DNA of 64,000 nucleotides, taken from positions 21,445 through 85,444 of the forward strand of contig JAJFJD010000063.1 of assembly GCA_021774335.1 (NCBI GenBank), given 5' to 3'. The notes beneath the pieces were generated by a model that saw only the letters and a list, made by a program, of their open reading frames with translations, was not told where the DNA came from and did no database searches. Source of the DNA: Alphaproteobacteria bacterium (GTDB lineage: Bacteria; Pseudomonadota; Alphaproteobacteria; UBA8366). Every line of letters starts with the position of its first letter. The stretch's first letter is position 1. Positions 52,646 to 61,256 of this stretch are shown here, in pieces. The translations under genes were made by a program, and so were the position numbers.

Positions 52646-53404
52646 CTAGTTTCGATAGTCGGCCCCTTCACGGTCCAGGGTGCGAATGATGCCTTCCCAT
52701 TCGAGATCGCCGTAGGTTCCGTCGTCGAATTTTGCCTTGTACCGCGCGATGCTCTTGCTGAGAACCGGTTCGGGAACCTCGATAAGCTCACCGTCGCCAG
52801 CTGCCGTCTGGATCTGACAGGCGGTCTCCAGGAAATACATCTTCTTGAAGGTTTCCTGGATGGATTTTCCGATGGTCAAGAGGCCGTGGTTGCGCAGGAT
52901 GATGCAGTCGGCCTTGGCGCAATCGCGGCCGAGAACCTCGCGTTCGTCAAGATTGCCGCTCGCGACGTCATAATCGTGGTATCCGAGGCTGCCGAGAACC
53001 AGGAGCGATTGCTGGCTGATCGGGCGTAGGCCGCATTTCTGCGCCGACACCGCGACGCTGGACCGGGTGTGCAGGTGCATCACGCAGTTGGCGTCCGGCC
53101 GCGCCATCAGGACGCCGCTGTGGATGGTGAACCCGGCGTCGTTGAAGTTGCCGGTCTCGCCGATGACGTTGCCGTCATAGTCCATCTTGACCAGGCTGGA
53201 GGCGGTGATCTCGTTAAAGAACTCGCCGTAGCGGTTGATCAGGAAATGTCCCGGCTCGCCGGGGACACGCGCTGACATATGGGTATAGATGAGGTCCGTC
53301 ATGCGCAGCTTGTCTAGGATGCGATACAGCGCCGCCAGATTGCAGCGGGTTTCCCACTCCGCGTCGCTGATGTTGGATTGCCGTTTGAGTGTCGTGACCG
53401 CCAT
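52646..53404 (-). CDS. Class II aldolase/adducin family protein
   Basis: 252 residues. Zinc ligands are expected in MHLHTRSS (two histidines) and RNHGLLTIG (third histidine), as in L-fuculose-phosphate aldolase and related aldolases/decarboxylases. The N-terminal NLAALYRILDKLRMTDLIYTHMSARVPG matches this family. The catalytic glutamate position of fuculose aldolase is not clear from sequence, and many members with a PhyH or LysR neighbour act on other hydroxyacids or as dehydratases. A 13-base tandem repeat lies 54 bases upstream of its start. It is probably transcribed separately from the rhodanese gene. Confidence 0.83.
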   Translation of the reverse strand: MAVTTLKRQSNISDAEWETRCNLAALYRILDKLRMTDLIYTHMSARVPGEPGHFLINRYGEFFNEITASSLVKMDYDGNVIGETGNFNDAGFTIHSGVLMARPDANCVMHLHTRSSVAVSAQKCGLRPISQQSLLVLGSLGYHDYDVASGNLDEREVLGRDCAKADCIILRNHGLLTIGKSIQETFKKMYFLETACQIQTAAGDGELIEVPEPVLSKSIARYKAKFDDGTYGDLEWEGIIRTLDREGADYRN

Positions 53405-53457
53405 GTCTGTCCTCGTCCTTGCCGTTCGGTGGGGGGCTGGTGCCGATTTGCAGCCTG

Positions 53458-53483
53458 AGATTAGTTCAACAGATTAGTTCAAC
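53458..53483. repeat. Perfect 13-base tandem repeat upstream of the class II aldolase
   Basis: AGATTAGTTCAAC occurs twice in direct succession. On the minus strand each copy reads GTTGAACTAATCT, so two GTTGAAC half-sites lie 13 bases apart, 54-79 bases before the aldolase start. Could bind a regulator on one or two faces of the helix, or be a chance duplication. Confidence 0.6.
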
Positions 53484-53515
53484 CCAGGGGGAACGGCAAA
53501 ACGGAAAGTCGTGTT

Positions 53516-54454
53516 CTAGACTAATTCGCTTGCCAATTCGCCGGCGCTTTGGTCTGGCCCGTCGGGGTTGAGTTCCTGGAATAGCCAGCTTTCGAGGGCC
53601 TGCAGTTTGGGTGGCAGGGTTTCGCCGGGCGCAGTGACCACATAATAGGCTGCCTCTGCGGTATCGACGGACGGCGGATTGAACGGGACGATCAGTTCGC
53701 CGGCCTGCAGGTGATCCCGGGCCATCGCCTCGCTTTCCAGAATAACCCCAAGACCGTTGGCCGCAGCCTTGAGGGAGTGGCCGGATTGCGAGAACCGGAT
53801 GTTGCGGCGCGGCCTGACCGATTCAAAACCGGCAGCACGCAGCCAGGTAGACCAGCTGGTAAGCCGCTGTTCGGAATGAATAAGAATATGGTTCGAGAGG
53901 TCGGCCGGCGACCGCAGCGGCGAGTCGCCGGCGGCCAGGCCCGGGCTGCACAGCGGAACCAATTTTTCGACGACGAGCTGTTTGGACCGCACGCCAGGCC
54001 AGTGCCCGGTTCCATAGCGGATGCTGGCGTCGATTGGCTCCTTGGCGAAGTCGACGAGCCGCAGCGTGGCCTCGATCCTTAAATCGATGTCCGGAAAGGA
54101 TGCGAGGAAATTCCCGATACGCGGTAAAAGCCAGAGTTCGGCAAAACTCGGCGGCGCTGTCAATGTGACGATATCGGTCGTCCCTCGGGTTGAGATATCG
54201 TCGGTCGCGCTTCGGATCGTATCGAAGGCGGGGCCGATTTTCGCAATGTAGGCGCTGCCGGCGTCGGTCAGCATTAGCCGCCGGTTCAACCGGTGAAACA
54301 GTCGCACACCGAGCGTGCGTTCGAGTTTTTCGATTTGGTGGCTGATGGCCGATGGCGTGACGTGCAACTCGTCGGACGCCTGTTTGAAACTCATCAAACG
54401 TGCGGCGGCTTCGAAACTTCGAAGGGCGGGCAGGGGCGGCAAGGTTGCATCCAT
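53516..54454 (-). CDS. LysR-family transcriptional regulator (GcvA-like)
   Basis: 312 residues. The N-terminal winged helix-turn-helix reads SFKQASDELHVTPSAISHQIEKLERTLGVRLFHRLNRRLMLTDAG, the pattern of the GcvA/AmpR side of the family, followed by a substrate-binding domain (about 90-300) with the STRGTTDIVTLTAPPSFAELWLLPRI segment. It is divergent from the PhyH-type dioxygenase gene with a perfect 19-base operator in the gap, 12 bases from its own start, so it should regulate both genes. The neighbouring aldolase on the same strand may also be under its control. Confidence 0.9.
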   Translation of the reverse strand: MDATLPPLPALRSFEAAARLMSFKQASDELHVTPSAISHQIEKLERTLGVRLFHRLNRRLMLTDAGSAYIAKIGPAFDTIRSATDDISTRGTTDIVTLTAPPSFAELWLLPRIGNFLASFPDIDLRIEATLRLVDFAKEPIDASIRYGTGHWPGVRSKQLVVEKLVPLCSPGLAAGDSPLRSPADLSNHILIHSEQRLTSWSTWLRAAGFESVRPRRNIRFSQSGHSLKAAANGLGVILESEAMARDHLQAGELIVPFNPPSVDTAEAAYYVVTAPGETLPPKLQALESWLFQELNPDGPDQSAGELASELV

Positions 54455-54465
54455 GCGATAGTTTC

Positions 54466-54484
54466 ACATGAATTTAATTCATGT
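54466..54484. promoter_or_regulatory. LysR operator: 19-base perfect inverted repeat
   Basis: ACATGAATT-T-AATTCATGT, nine-base arms around one base. It contains a T-N11-A LysR box centred on the symmetry axis (T69 to A81). It is 12 bases upstream of the lysR start and 159 upstream of the dioxygenase start. Two TCATTTG copies follow at about 54501. Confidence 0.7.
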
Positions 54485-54642
54485 ACAATTGCAGAATATG
54501 TCATTTGTCATTTGAACTGAACCTGACGTAGGGTCGAATTTAACACAGATATACAATCTCATAGGAGGTCCTGTTACTCCGCATTCGGAGGGGTGAGGCT
54601 TTCCTGGTTCCTATAGTCATCGGATTTCTTGGAGTTGAATTC

Positions 54643-55485
54643 ATGCAAAAATTCTTAAGCGAGGCGCAGCAACAAGCCTTCGATGCATCCGGATTTTGCG
54701 GTCCCGTGCGGGTTTTCTCGCCGGAGGATGCGGCGCATTACCGTGGCCGGTTCGAGGCCTATGAGACGGCGAATGGCGGATGGTATGAGCTGACAAAGGG
54801 GCAGAAGCTATATCTCCTGCAAACCTGGGCGGCCGAGCTCGCAAGCCATGACCGTATCCTCGACGCGGTCGAAGATGTTCTCGGCGGAGACCTGATGTGC
54901 TGGGGCCTTAGCCTGTTTGTGAAGGAAGCCGGAGACGCGGGCTACGTATCCTGGCATCAGGACTCGACCTATTGGGGCCTGGATAAGCCGGACGTGGTGA
55001 CCGCATGGATCGCCTTGTCACCGGCGACCCGCGAAAGCGGTTGTATGAAAATGCTCCCCGGCAGCCAGACGCTCGATCAGATGCCGCACACCGACACGCT
55101 GGACAAGAAGAACCTATTGACCCGCGGGCAGGAAATCGCTGTCGATGTCGACGAGGCCAAGGCGGAGTTTCTCGAGCTCCAGCCCGGTGAAATCTCGCTG
55201 CATCACGTTCGGACGGTCCATGCGTCGGAGCCGAATGCGTCGGGCGATCGTCGGATCGGTGTCGCCGTTCGCTATATCGCGCCGGATGTGCGCCAGATTA
55301 ACGGTGGCAAGGACAGCGCTTGGTTGGTGCGTGGCGAGGACAGGTTCGGCAACTTCGTGCATGAGACGCCGCCCATCCAGGATATGGATCCGGCAGCCCT
55401 TGCAGAGCATGCCCGGATCATGAAATTCCGTCAGGAAGTGCTTTATAAGGGCGTCGACGGTGAGCCGGCGCATGGCGTTACCTGA
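54643..55485 (+). CDS. Phytanoyl-CoA dioxygenase (PhyH)-family Fe(II)/2-oxoglutarate dioxygenase
   Basis: 280 residues. The facial triad is H105 and D107 in YVSWHQDSTYWGL and H193 in TVHASEPNASGDRRIGVAVRYI, with the following arginine for 2-oxoglutarate. PhyH-family enzymes hydroxylate diverse small substrates (for example ectoine, trans-4-hydroxyproline precursors, halogenation-like reactions); here the substrate is unknown. GGAG lies upstream of the ATG. It is divergent from and probably controlled by the LysR gene through the shared operator. There is no signal peptide, so cytoplasmic. Confidence 0.87.
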   Translation: MQKFLSEAQQQAFDASGFCGPVRVFSPEDAAHYRGRFEAYETANGGWYELTKGQKLYLLQTWAAELASHDRILDAVEDVLGGDLMCWGLSLFVKEAGDAGYVSWHQDSTYWGLDKPDVVTAWIALSPATRESGCMKMLPGSQTLDQMPHTDTLDKKNLLTRGQEIAVDVDEAKAEFLELQPGEISLHHVRTVHASEPNASGDRRIGVAVRYIAPDVRQINGGKDSAWLVRGEDRFGNFVHETPPIQDMDPAALAEHARIMKFRQEVLYKGVDGEPAHGVT

Positions 55486-55729
55486 GCACGCTTAATCACT
55501 GCGTCATCGATACGGCATAACTAATTGAATTAACATAGTTATTCAATTCATCGATTGGGCGCTTTTTAAACGGGTCGCTGTTGTCCCAATTGAACCTTTT
55601 ATTAACGAGTTGTTTACAACAATAGGCCGAGGCAAAGGGCTGGAATCGGCGGCCGACTGTGTCGGCCCGTCGCGTCCGGACCTCTAGAGGTAATGGTAGC
55701 GCTATAAGCGCGATAATTGAGGCCAACCG

Positions 55730-58700
55730 ATGTCCGGTCGTTCTTCCACGGCAGCCAGTAAGCCGGCGAAAACCGCCGCGCCCAAAGGGGCGAAGGCGAG
55801 CGCCAAACCGGCGGCGGCTAAAGCGGCGAAGTCCGCGAAGGTAGCTAAGAAAATACCCGCCAAGTCCGCCGCCAATTCCCCCGGTGTGCGTCTGTCGATT
55901 GCGGACAAGCTGCCGGAGCGGAACGGAAGCGAACGGATATCCATCAAAGTTGAAGGTTTGCTGTCCGGGGCGCGCCTGTCGCGCGGCCAGAACAACGGCG
56001 ACCGTACATGGTCGCTCAACTCCGATGAATTGGACGATCTGTTCTACAAGCCTGCGGAACCGGATTTCGCGCCGCACTCATTGGCCGTTCGTGTCGTCAA
56101 TGTGGAGGACGGCTTCGCGAATACCCTAGCGCTATTTGATGTGGACGTCGCACCGGCCGCCGCCGGTGGAGCCACGGAGGACCCTGAGCCTACGAAACCG
56201 GCGGCGCGGAGCACCGCGACACGGCCCGAAGTTGCAGCCCTCGAAGCGCGCCTGCTGGCCGAGGCCGAGGCGAGGGTCGCCACGGTCAAGGCGGAGGCGG
56301 CGGCCGAGACTGAACGGCGTGTTATGGAGGCGTTGCAGAGCGTCGAGAGTGAAGAAGGTGATGACGATAACCGCCTTAAGGAGGCGGAAGCGGCATGGGC
56401 CGCGAACACGGAGGCGCAGGTCGCTGAGGCGAAGGCTACCGCTGACGCCGAATTAGCGAAGCTGGCGGCGAAAATTCAGGAACTTGAGGCCGCGGCTGCG
56501 ACACAATCGGACGCCGATGCGAAAGGCGCAAAGTCAGCGATCAAGGCGCAGGTCGATGCCGCAGAGTCGAAGGCCAAAGTGGCCGAGCAGGCCGTCGCCT
56601 ATACCAAGCAAGCCTTGGCGGAAATGACACTGCGGGCCGAGCAGGCCGAGGCTGGGCTCGACAATTCGAAGGGGGTCGAGGACCGGTCGCACGAGCAAGC
56701 GAAGGCAATCTCGGTGTTGGAACAGAAGCTGCAGTCGGTTCAGGGCGATCTGACGGTAGCCCAGGCGGCTTTGCAGTCGAAGGATTCCAACGCGACGGCG
56801 GGCGCCGAGACGGAAAAACAGATCAAGGCGCTGCAGAAGGAATTGACCGCGGCGCAATCCGTCCTGGACAAGCGCGGCGCCGAGAACGTCGCCCTGGAAG
56901 AAGAAGCAGAAGCATTGCGCAACGAGCTTGCAAAGGCGAAGGCTGCGCTCGCCTCGGAAGAAGCTGACGTGGTCTCGACGGCGGAGTTGGAAGCCGATTC
57001 TCTGCGCGACGAAGTGACCGCGGCTAAATCTATGTTGGCGGACCGCGACCGTGATCTGGCGTCGCTGGAAGACCGCATCCAGTCGCTTCGCGATGAATTG
57101 GTCGGCGCACAGGTCGCGCTGCAGGAGCAGGAGGCGAAGACCTCGTCGACTGCGGCGCTGGAAGAGCAGCAGGCGCGGGCGGCCGCAGCGGCGGCGCAGG
57201 AATTGCAATCCGCGCATGCGGAACTACAAACGATGCGCACAGAACTGGAAGCCACGCAGGCCGAGCTGCAGGAGGCGCAGGCGCAATCCTCGTCAACGGC
57301 TGAGCTCGAAGAGCAGCACGCCCAGACGACAGCCGCGGCGGCGCAGGAGCTGCAATCGATGCGCGCGGAGTTGGAAACCACCCAGGCCGCACTGACCGCA
57401 AAGGAATCGGACGCATCGGTGGCGCGCCAGGAGCTCAAGGAAGCCCTGCTCACGGAACACAGCCAGCAGATGGAGAAGTTGCGCGAAGACCATGCCGCCG
57501 ACGTTGCGCAGAAGACTGTTGAGTCGGAGCAGAAGGTCGCCGAGGTGGCGCAACGCACCGAAAAAGAAATCGAAGAACGGCTGAACGCGGCCCGGTCGGA
57601 ATGGGCGCAGGAAGTTGAGCAAGCGGTGCAGCAGACGGTTTCCCAGGCCACCGATACCGCCATCGAGAACGCGAAATCCGAGTGGGAAGCCGTACATCAG
57701 CAGGAATTTGCCGCCGCACTCGCCGGTCGCGAGGATGAGGAGAAGCAGCGTTTGGCCGCGGCGCGGACCGGGTGGGAAGAGGCCCAAGCGGCGGTGCTGG
57801 AGGAACGCGAAGCGCTCTGGCGCAAAGATATGGAGACTCGTCTCGAAGAGGCGGAGCAGACTTGGAAGGCCGAGGAAGAGAAGCGCGCCGAGGCGGCGAA
57901 ATTGGCGTGGGAGTCGTCGCAGAACGAATATCTCGCCGAGCGCGATGGCCTGCAGAAGATCGAGGTCGAAGAAAAACTTCAGGAGTCACGCATCCAATGG
58001 CTTGCTGAAGAGGAGGCGCGCCTCGCCGCCGTGCGCAGCGAATGGGAAGCGGCCCAGAAGCAAGCGCTGGCGGAACGCGACGCCTACTGGCAGACGGAAG
58101 TCGACAAACGGGTTGCCGATGGTTCCGTCGCTGCGGCCTCGGAATCCGCACCGCCGCCGCCCGTCGAAATTATCACGCCGGACGGATCGCCCAAGGTTTC
58201 GGAAGCCGATGTGGCGCCCAAGGACGCCGCGCCCGACGCGCCGTTGCCCGTGGGGCCGGCAGAGCCTCCCGCGCCTGAGACTCCTCCGGCTTCAAGTGAA
58301 CAACCGGATCCGCACAAACCGGTGTGGATTGACGGCAGCGAATGGCAGTTGCGTGAATCATCCGCAGGGGAAGAAGAAAAGAAGGCCGGTACCGTCATCG
58401 GCGTGACCGCGCGCAGCACCGCCGAGGGAATTGGTGCGGTGTTTGGCGTCTTCAAGTCACGCAAATTGAAACGCGTGGCCACGCTCGCCGCGGTGATCGC
58501 CGCCGGTGTCTATCTTTATCCGCATATCAAACCGATGCTCGGTGGCCTTGGTCCATTGAGCTCGACGATCGCCGCCAAGGTCGAGTCCTTTGGCAAGGGC
58601 GGTGGTGCTGGTGGCGGCAACGCGGCGACGACCGGCGGCGGGGGCGGCGGGTCGTCCGTGGTTTATCTGCGGTCGAGCGCCGTGAATATGCGGGGTGGGC

Positions 58701-58852
58701 CGTCGATGGAGTCGAAGGTCGTCGGCGTGGTGCAACGGGGTGCCACGATCCGGCGGATAGAAAAGCAGTCGAATTGGGTTCGTATCCGGACGGCCAAGGG
58801 CAAGACCGGCTGGGTCCATAACTCCTTGGTCAGCGATCGCCCCGTACGCTAA
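55730..58852 (+). CDS. Large coiled-coil membrane protein with histone-H1-like tail and C-terminal SH3b domain
   Basis: 1040 residues. Residues 1-45 are an AKP-rich tail like histone H1. Residues 45-140 hold a beta-rich module (VEGLLSGARLSRGQNNGDRTW, LNSDELDDLF) similar to repeat domains of bacterial Ig-like adhesins. About 150-800 are heptad-rich coiled coil with Ala/Glu/Gln repeats, including two near-identical blocks around EEQQARAAAAAAQELQS and EEQHAQTTAAAAQELQS. About 805-890 are proline-rich and acidic. One predicted membrane helix (LKRVATLAAVIAAGVYLYPH, about 913-935) and a Gly-rich linker precede the SH3b domain (978-1040, VNMRGGPSMESKVVGVVQRGATI, GKTGWVHNSLV). Predicted topology: N-terminus in the cytoplasm, SH3b in the periplasm. 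No known family recognised. Confidence 0.85.
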   Translation: MSGRSSTAASKPAKTAAPKGAKASAKPAAAKAAKSAKVAKKIPAKSAANSPGVRLSIADKLPERNGSERISIKVEGLLSGARLSRGQNNGDRTWSLNSDELDDLFYKPAEPDFAPHSLAVRVVNVEDGFANTLALFDVDVAPAAAGGATEDPEPTKPAARSTATRPEVAALEARLLAEAEARVATVKAEAAAETERRVMEALQSVESEEGDDDNRLKEAEAAWAANTEAQVAEAKATADAELAKLAAKIQELEAAAATQSDADAKGAKSAIKAQVDAAESKAKVAEQAVAYTKQALAEMTLRAEQAEAGLDNSKGVEDRSHEQAKAISVLEQKLQSVQGDLTVAQAALQSKDSNATAGAETEKQIKALQKELTAAQSVLDKRGAENVALEEEAEALRNELAKAKAALASEEADVVSTAELEADSLRDEVTAAKSMLADRDRDLASLEDRIQSLRDELVGAQVALQEQEAKTSSTAALEEQQARAAAAAAQELQSAHAELQTMRTELEATQAELQEAQAQSSSTAELEEQHAQTTAAAAQELQSMRAELETTQAALTAKESDASVARQELKEALLTEHSQQMEKLREDHAADVAQKTVESEQKVAEVAQRTEKEIEERLNAARSEWAQEVEQAVQQTVSQATDTAIENAKSEWEAVHQQEFAAALAGREDEEKQRLAAARTGWEEAQAAVLEEREALWRKDMETRLEEAEQTWKAEEEKRAEAAKLAWESSQNEYLAERDGLQKIEVEEKLQESRIQWLAEEEARLAAVRSEWEAAQKQALAERDAYWQTEVDKRVADGSVAAASESAPPPPVEIITPDGSPKVSEADVAPKDAAPDAPLPVGPAEPPAPETPPASSEQPDPHKPVWIDGSEWQLRESSAGEEEKKAGTVIGVTARSTAEGIGAVFGVFKSRKLKRVATLAAVIAAGVYLYPHIKPMLGGLGPLSSTIAAKVESFGKGGGAGGGNAATTGGGGGGSSVVYLRSSAVNMRGGPSMESKVVGVVQRGATIRRIEKQSNWVRIRTAKGKTGWVHNSLVSDRPVR

Positions 58853-58898
58853 CTAACTAGGTTAACTCTACCCGGCTAAATCCCAAGGTCATTCTGGC

Positions 58899-58930
58899 AA
58901 AAAAAATCGCCGCCCCGTGAAGGGCGGCGA
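58899..58930 (-). terminator. Rho-independent terminator for the small minus-strand unit
   Basis: On the minus strand TCGCCGCCC (58930-58922) pairs perfectly with GGGCGGCGA (58915-58907) around six bases, followed by eight T residues. For the plus strand the run is A before the stem, so it does not serve the coiled-coil gene. Confidence 0.85.
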
Positions 58931-59006
58931 GGGTTGGAACCGTTTGGTGGCACCGCGGTATTTTGGCGGTCCGCGTGTGCGCATGTTCGCCTGCGTCAGC
59001 GAAGCG

Positions 59007-59087
59007 TCAGAGCGTGATCGAAGCGTAGTTGTCCAATCCACTCACAGTCGCCATCGCGGCGAACACCGTCACCAAGGGTTTAGACAT
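59007..59087 (-). CDS. Small ORF, 26 residues, with own promoter, ribosome site and terminator
   Basis: Starts ATG eight bases after AAAGGAGGTG, an almost perfect ribosome site, and ends at TGA after 26 codons. The peptide begins MSKPLVTVFAAMATV and ends with a short polar stretch (SGLDNY...), so it has one hydrophobic segment that could insert in the membrane. Upstream, TTGACT (59148-59153) and GATTCT (59124-59129) 18 bases apart form a plausible promoter, and the 58899-58930 terminator lies 77 bases after the stop. Too short for standard calling, but all signals of a gene are present. I do not recognise the sequence. The transcript could also act as an sRNA. Confidence 0.6.
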   Translation of the reverse strand: MSKPLVTVFAAMATVSGLDNYASITL

Positions 59088-59123
59088 TCGACCACCTCCT
59101 TTCGATTGTTGATCCATCCACAA

Positions 59124-59153
59124 AGAATCGCGGTGAGTCGCCGGAAAAGTCAA
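59124..59153 (-). promoter_or_regulatory. Promoter of the small minus-strand unit
   Basis: On the minus strand CTTGACT (-35, 59148-59153), 18-base spacer, GATTCT (-10, 59124-59129, three of six). The predicted start gives a leader of about 30 bases with the strong ribosome site. Confidence 0.45.
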
Positions 59154-59317
59154 GCGCGACTTGGCGTGGCGAAGAAGTTGGGCAGGGCGGCGTTTGTCGG
59201 CGCCTGACGGTGCAAAGTTGCCCCTGTCTTTCGAAACCGGCGTCGAAGTGTAGTAAGATGGTGGAAATCAACTTTGGCTTGGGCCGAGGCCCATGGCTTG
59301 GATGCCGGGAGAAGGCG

Positions 59318-61036
59318 ATGCATGAGACTGTTATTCGCGGCGGGACGATCGCCGACGGCGACGGTGGCGCCCCTTATACGGGCGACCTCGCCATCGACGG
59401 CGGCCGCATCACCTCGGTCGGGGGCAAGGCTGGGCCCGGGCACCGGGAAATCGACGCCGACGGCTTGTTGATAGCACCCGGTTGGGTCGATGTGCATACG
59501 CATTACGACGGACAGGCGACCTGGGATCCGATTCTCGCTCCCTCCTCCTGGCATGGCGTGACGACGGCGATGTTCGGCAATTGCGGCGTCGGCTTCGCGC
59601 CCGTGCGCAAGGAGGATCACCAGGAACTCATCGATCTCATGGAGGCCATTGAAGAAATCCCCGGCACCGCATTGGCCGAAGGGGTCCGCTACGACTGGGA
59701 GAGTTTTCCGGAGTTCCTCGACGCGCTCGACCGTCAGCCGCGCACGATCGACGTGGCGGCGCAGATCGCGCACAACCCGCTGCGCGTTTATGTCATGGGC
59801 GAACGCGCCATCCGGCGCGAACCGGCGACCGCCGAAGACATCGCGACGATGCGTGATCTCACCGAGGAAGCAATGGCCGCTGGCGCTTTCGGGTTCACGA
59901 CGTCGCGCACCAACTCGCACAAAACCCTGACCGGCGATTTCGTGCCGGGCCGCTATTCCGAGGTCGAGGAGCTTGTCGGCATCGGCTCTTGTCTCGCCAA
60001 GTTCGACTACGGCGCTTTCGGGATGAACAGCGATTTCGACGATGAAGAGGGCGAACTTGCTTGGGTAGCCGACCTCGCACGCAAGACTGGTCGCCCCGTC
60101 TGGTTCCTCATCGTTCACGGCGCCCGTGACCCCGGCCGGTGGCGGCGGTTGCTCGATGGCATCCATGCGGCGCGCGAGACGGGCGCACCGGTGGCGGCGC
60201 AGGTCGCTTGCCGCCCGGTCGGCGTATTGCTCGGCGTCGGCGCGACACTGACGCCTTTTTCCGCCCGGGAAGCTTTCCAGGACCTGAGGGACTTGCCGCC
60301 CGAAGAGCGGCTCACCCGCATGCGCGACCCGTCGGTCCGCGAGCGCATCCTAAAGTCGGGCAATTCGGATGCGGCGATGGATCGGCTGTCTCCTTCACGG
60401 GTGCGCGCGATTACCATGTGGCACCGGATGTACACCTTCGGCCCTGACGTGGATTACGAACCGTCCGAGGAACGATGTGTCGAGACCATCGCGGCGCGCA
60501 GCAACCGGACCGCCGAAGAAGTCGCCTACGATTACATCGCCGAAGGGCTCGACCGGTTTCTGTACTGCCCGGTCTCCAATTATGTGGACGGCAATCTCGA
60601 CTCCACGCGCGAACTGCTGCTGGACCCGGTAACACTGTCTGCACTTAGCGACGGTGGCGCGCATTGCGGGTCCGTCGTCGACGCCAGCATGCCCACGTAT
60701 CTGCTGACTCATTGGGCCCGGGACCGCAGCCGCGGGCCGCGCATTCCGCTGGAAACCGTGGTGAAGGCGCAGACGTCGGAGACCGCGGACTTCTTCGGCC
60801 TGTCCGATCGGGGTCGGCTCGCGCCGGGACTGCGCGCCGACGTCAACGTCATCGACTACGAAGGCCTCAAAATTCACGCGCCCCGCCTTGTGCAGGATTT
60901 GCCGGCAGGCGGTCAGCGCCTGGTTCAGGGGGCGGATGGCTATGTCGCGACAATTGTTGCCGGCGAGACGGTCTTCGAGAATGGCGAGCATACCGGCGCA
61001 TTACCCGGCCGCCTGGTCCGCGCCGGACGAACCTGA
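59318..61036 (+). CDS. Amidohydrolase, N-acyl-D-amino-acid deacylase-like
   Basis: 572 residues. The amidohydrolase metal motif is APGWVDVHTHYDGQATWDP (HxH), with later HG in FLIVHGARD and the C-terminal DGGAHCGSVVDASMPTYLLTHW, all as in D-aminoacylase-family proteins. FGNCGVGFAPVRKEDHQELIDLMEAIEEI is another family block. These enzymes hydrolyse N-acyl-D-amino acids and some carbamoyl or dihydroxy compounds. The start follows GGAGAAGG; the in-frame extension upstream overlaps the promoter region of the small ORF and is not used. No D-amino acid gene is adjacent, so the specificity is inferred only from the family. Confidence 0.86.
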   Translation: MHETVIRGGTIADGDGGAPYTGDLAIDGGRITSVGGKAGPGHREIDADGLLIAPGWVDVHTHYDGQATWDPILAPSSWHGVTTAMFGNCGVGFAPVRKEDHQELIDLMEAIEEIPGTALAEGVRYDWESFPEFLDALDRQPRTIDVAAQIAHNPLRVYVMGERAIRREPATAEDIATMRDLTEEAMAAGAFGFTTSRTNSHKTLTGDFVPGRYSEVEELVGIGSCLAKFDYGAFGMNSDFDDEEGELAWVADLARKTGRPVWFLIVHGARDPGRWRRLLDGIHAARETGAPVAAQVACRPVGVLLGVGATLTPFSAREAFQDLRDLPPEERLTRMRDPSVRERILKSGNSDAAMDRLSPSRVRAITMWHRMYTFGPDVDYEPSEERCVETIAARSNRTAEEVAYDYIAEGLDRFLYCPVSNYVDGNLDSTRELLLDPVTLSALSDGGAHCGSVVDASMPTYLLTHWARDRSRGPRIPLETVVKAQTSETADFFGLSDRGRLAPGLRADVNVIDYEGLKIHAPRLVQDLPAGGQRLVQGADGYVATIVAGETVFENGEHTGALPGRLVRAGRT

Positions 61037-61073
61037 GTCGGCGTTGCCGCAATAAAATTATTGAATTGGGAAA

Positions 61074-61149
61074 TGGTGCCCGCGGAGAGACTCGAACTCC
61101 CGACCTGAGGTTTACAAAACCCCTGCTCTACCAACTGAGCTACACGGGC
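61074..61149 (-). tRNA. tRNA-Thr (UGU)
   Basis: 76 bases including an encoded CCA. The acceptor stem GCCCGTG/CGCGGGC pairs with one wobble, the T loop is TTCGAGT, and the anticodon loop TTTGTAA gives anticodon TGT. Downstream of, and on the same strand as, threonine synthase. A minus-strand TATACT at 61159-61164 could be its -10 box. Confidence 0.93.
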
Positions 61150-61256
61150 ACTGGCATAAGTATAATCGGGCCATCCTCTACTCCGGCGGCCCCGGCCTGT
61201 CCAGTCCTTCATAGGCGACTGGAACAGATCGGCCGCCACACTAGAGCGGCAGGGTT

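Noticed and set aside
61161..61166. TATAAT on the plus strand after tRNA-Thr
   Set aside because: Points into threonine synthase antisense; no -35 and no gene follows.
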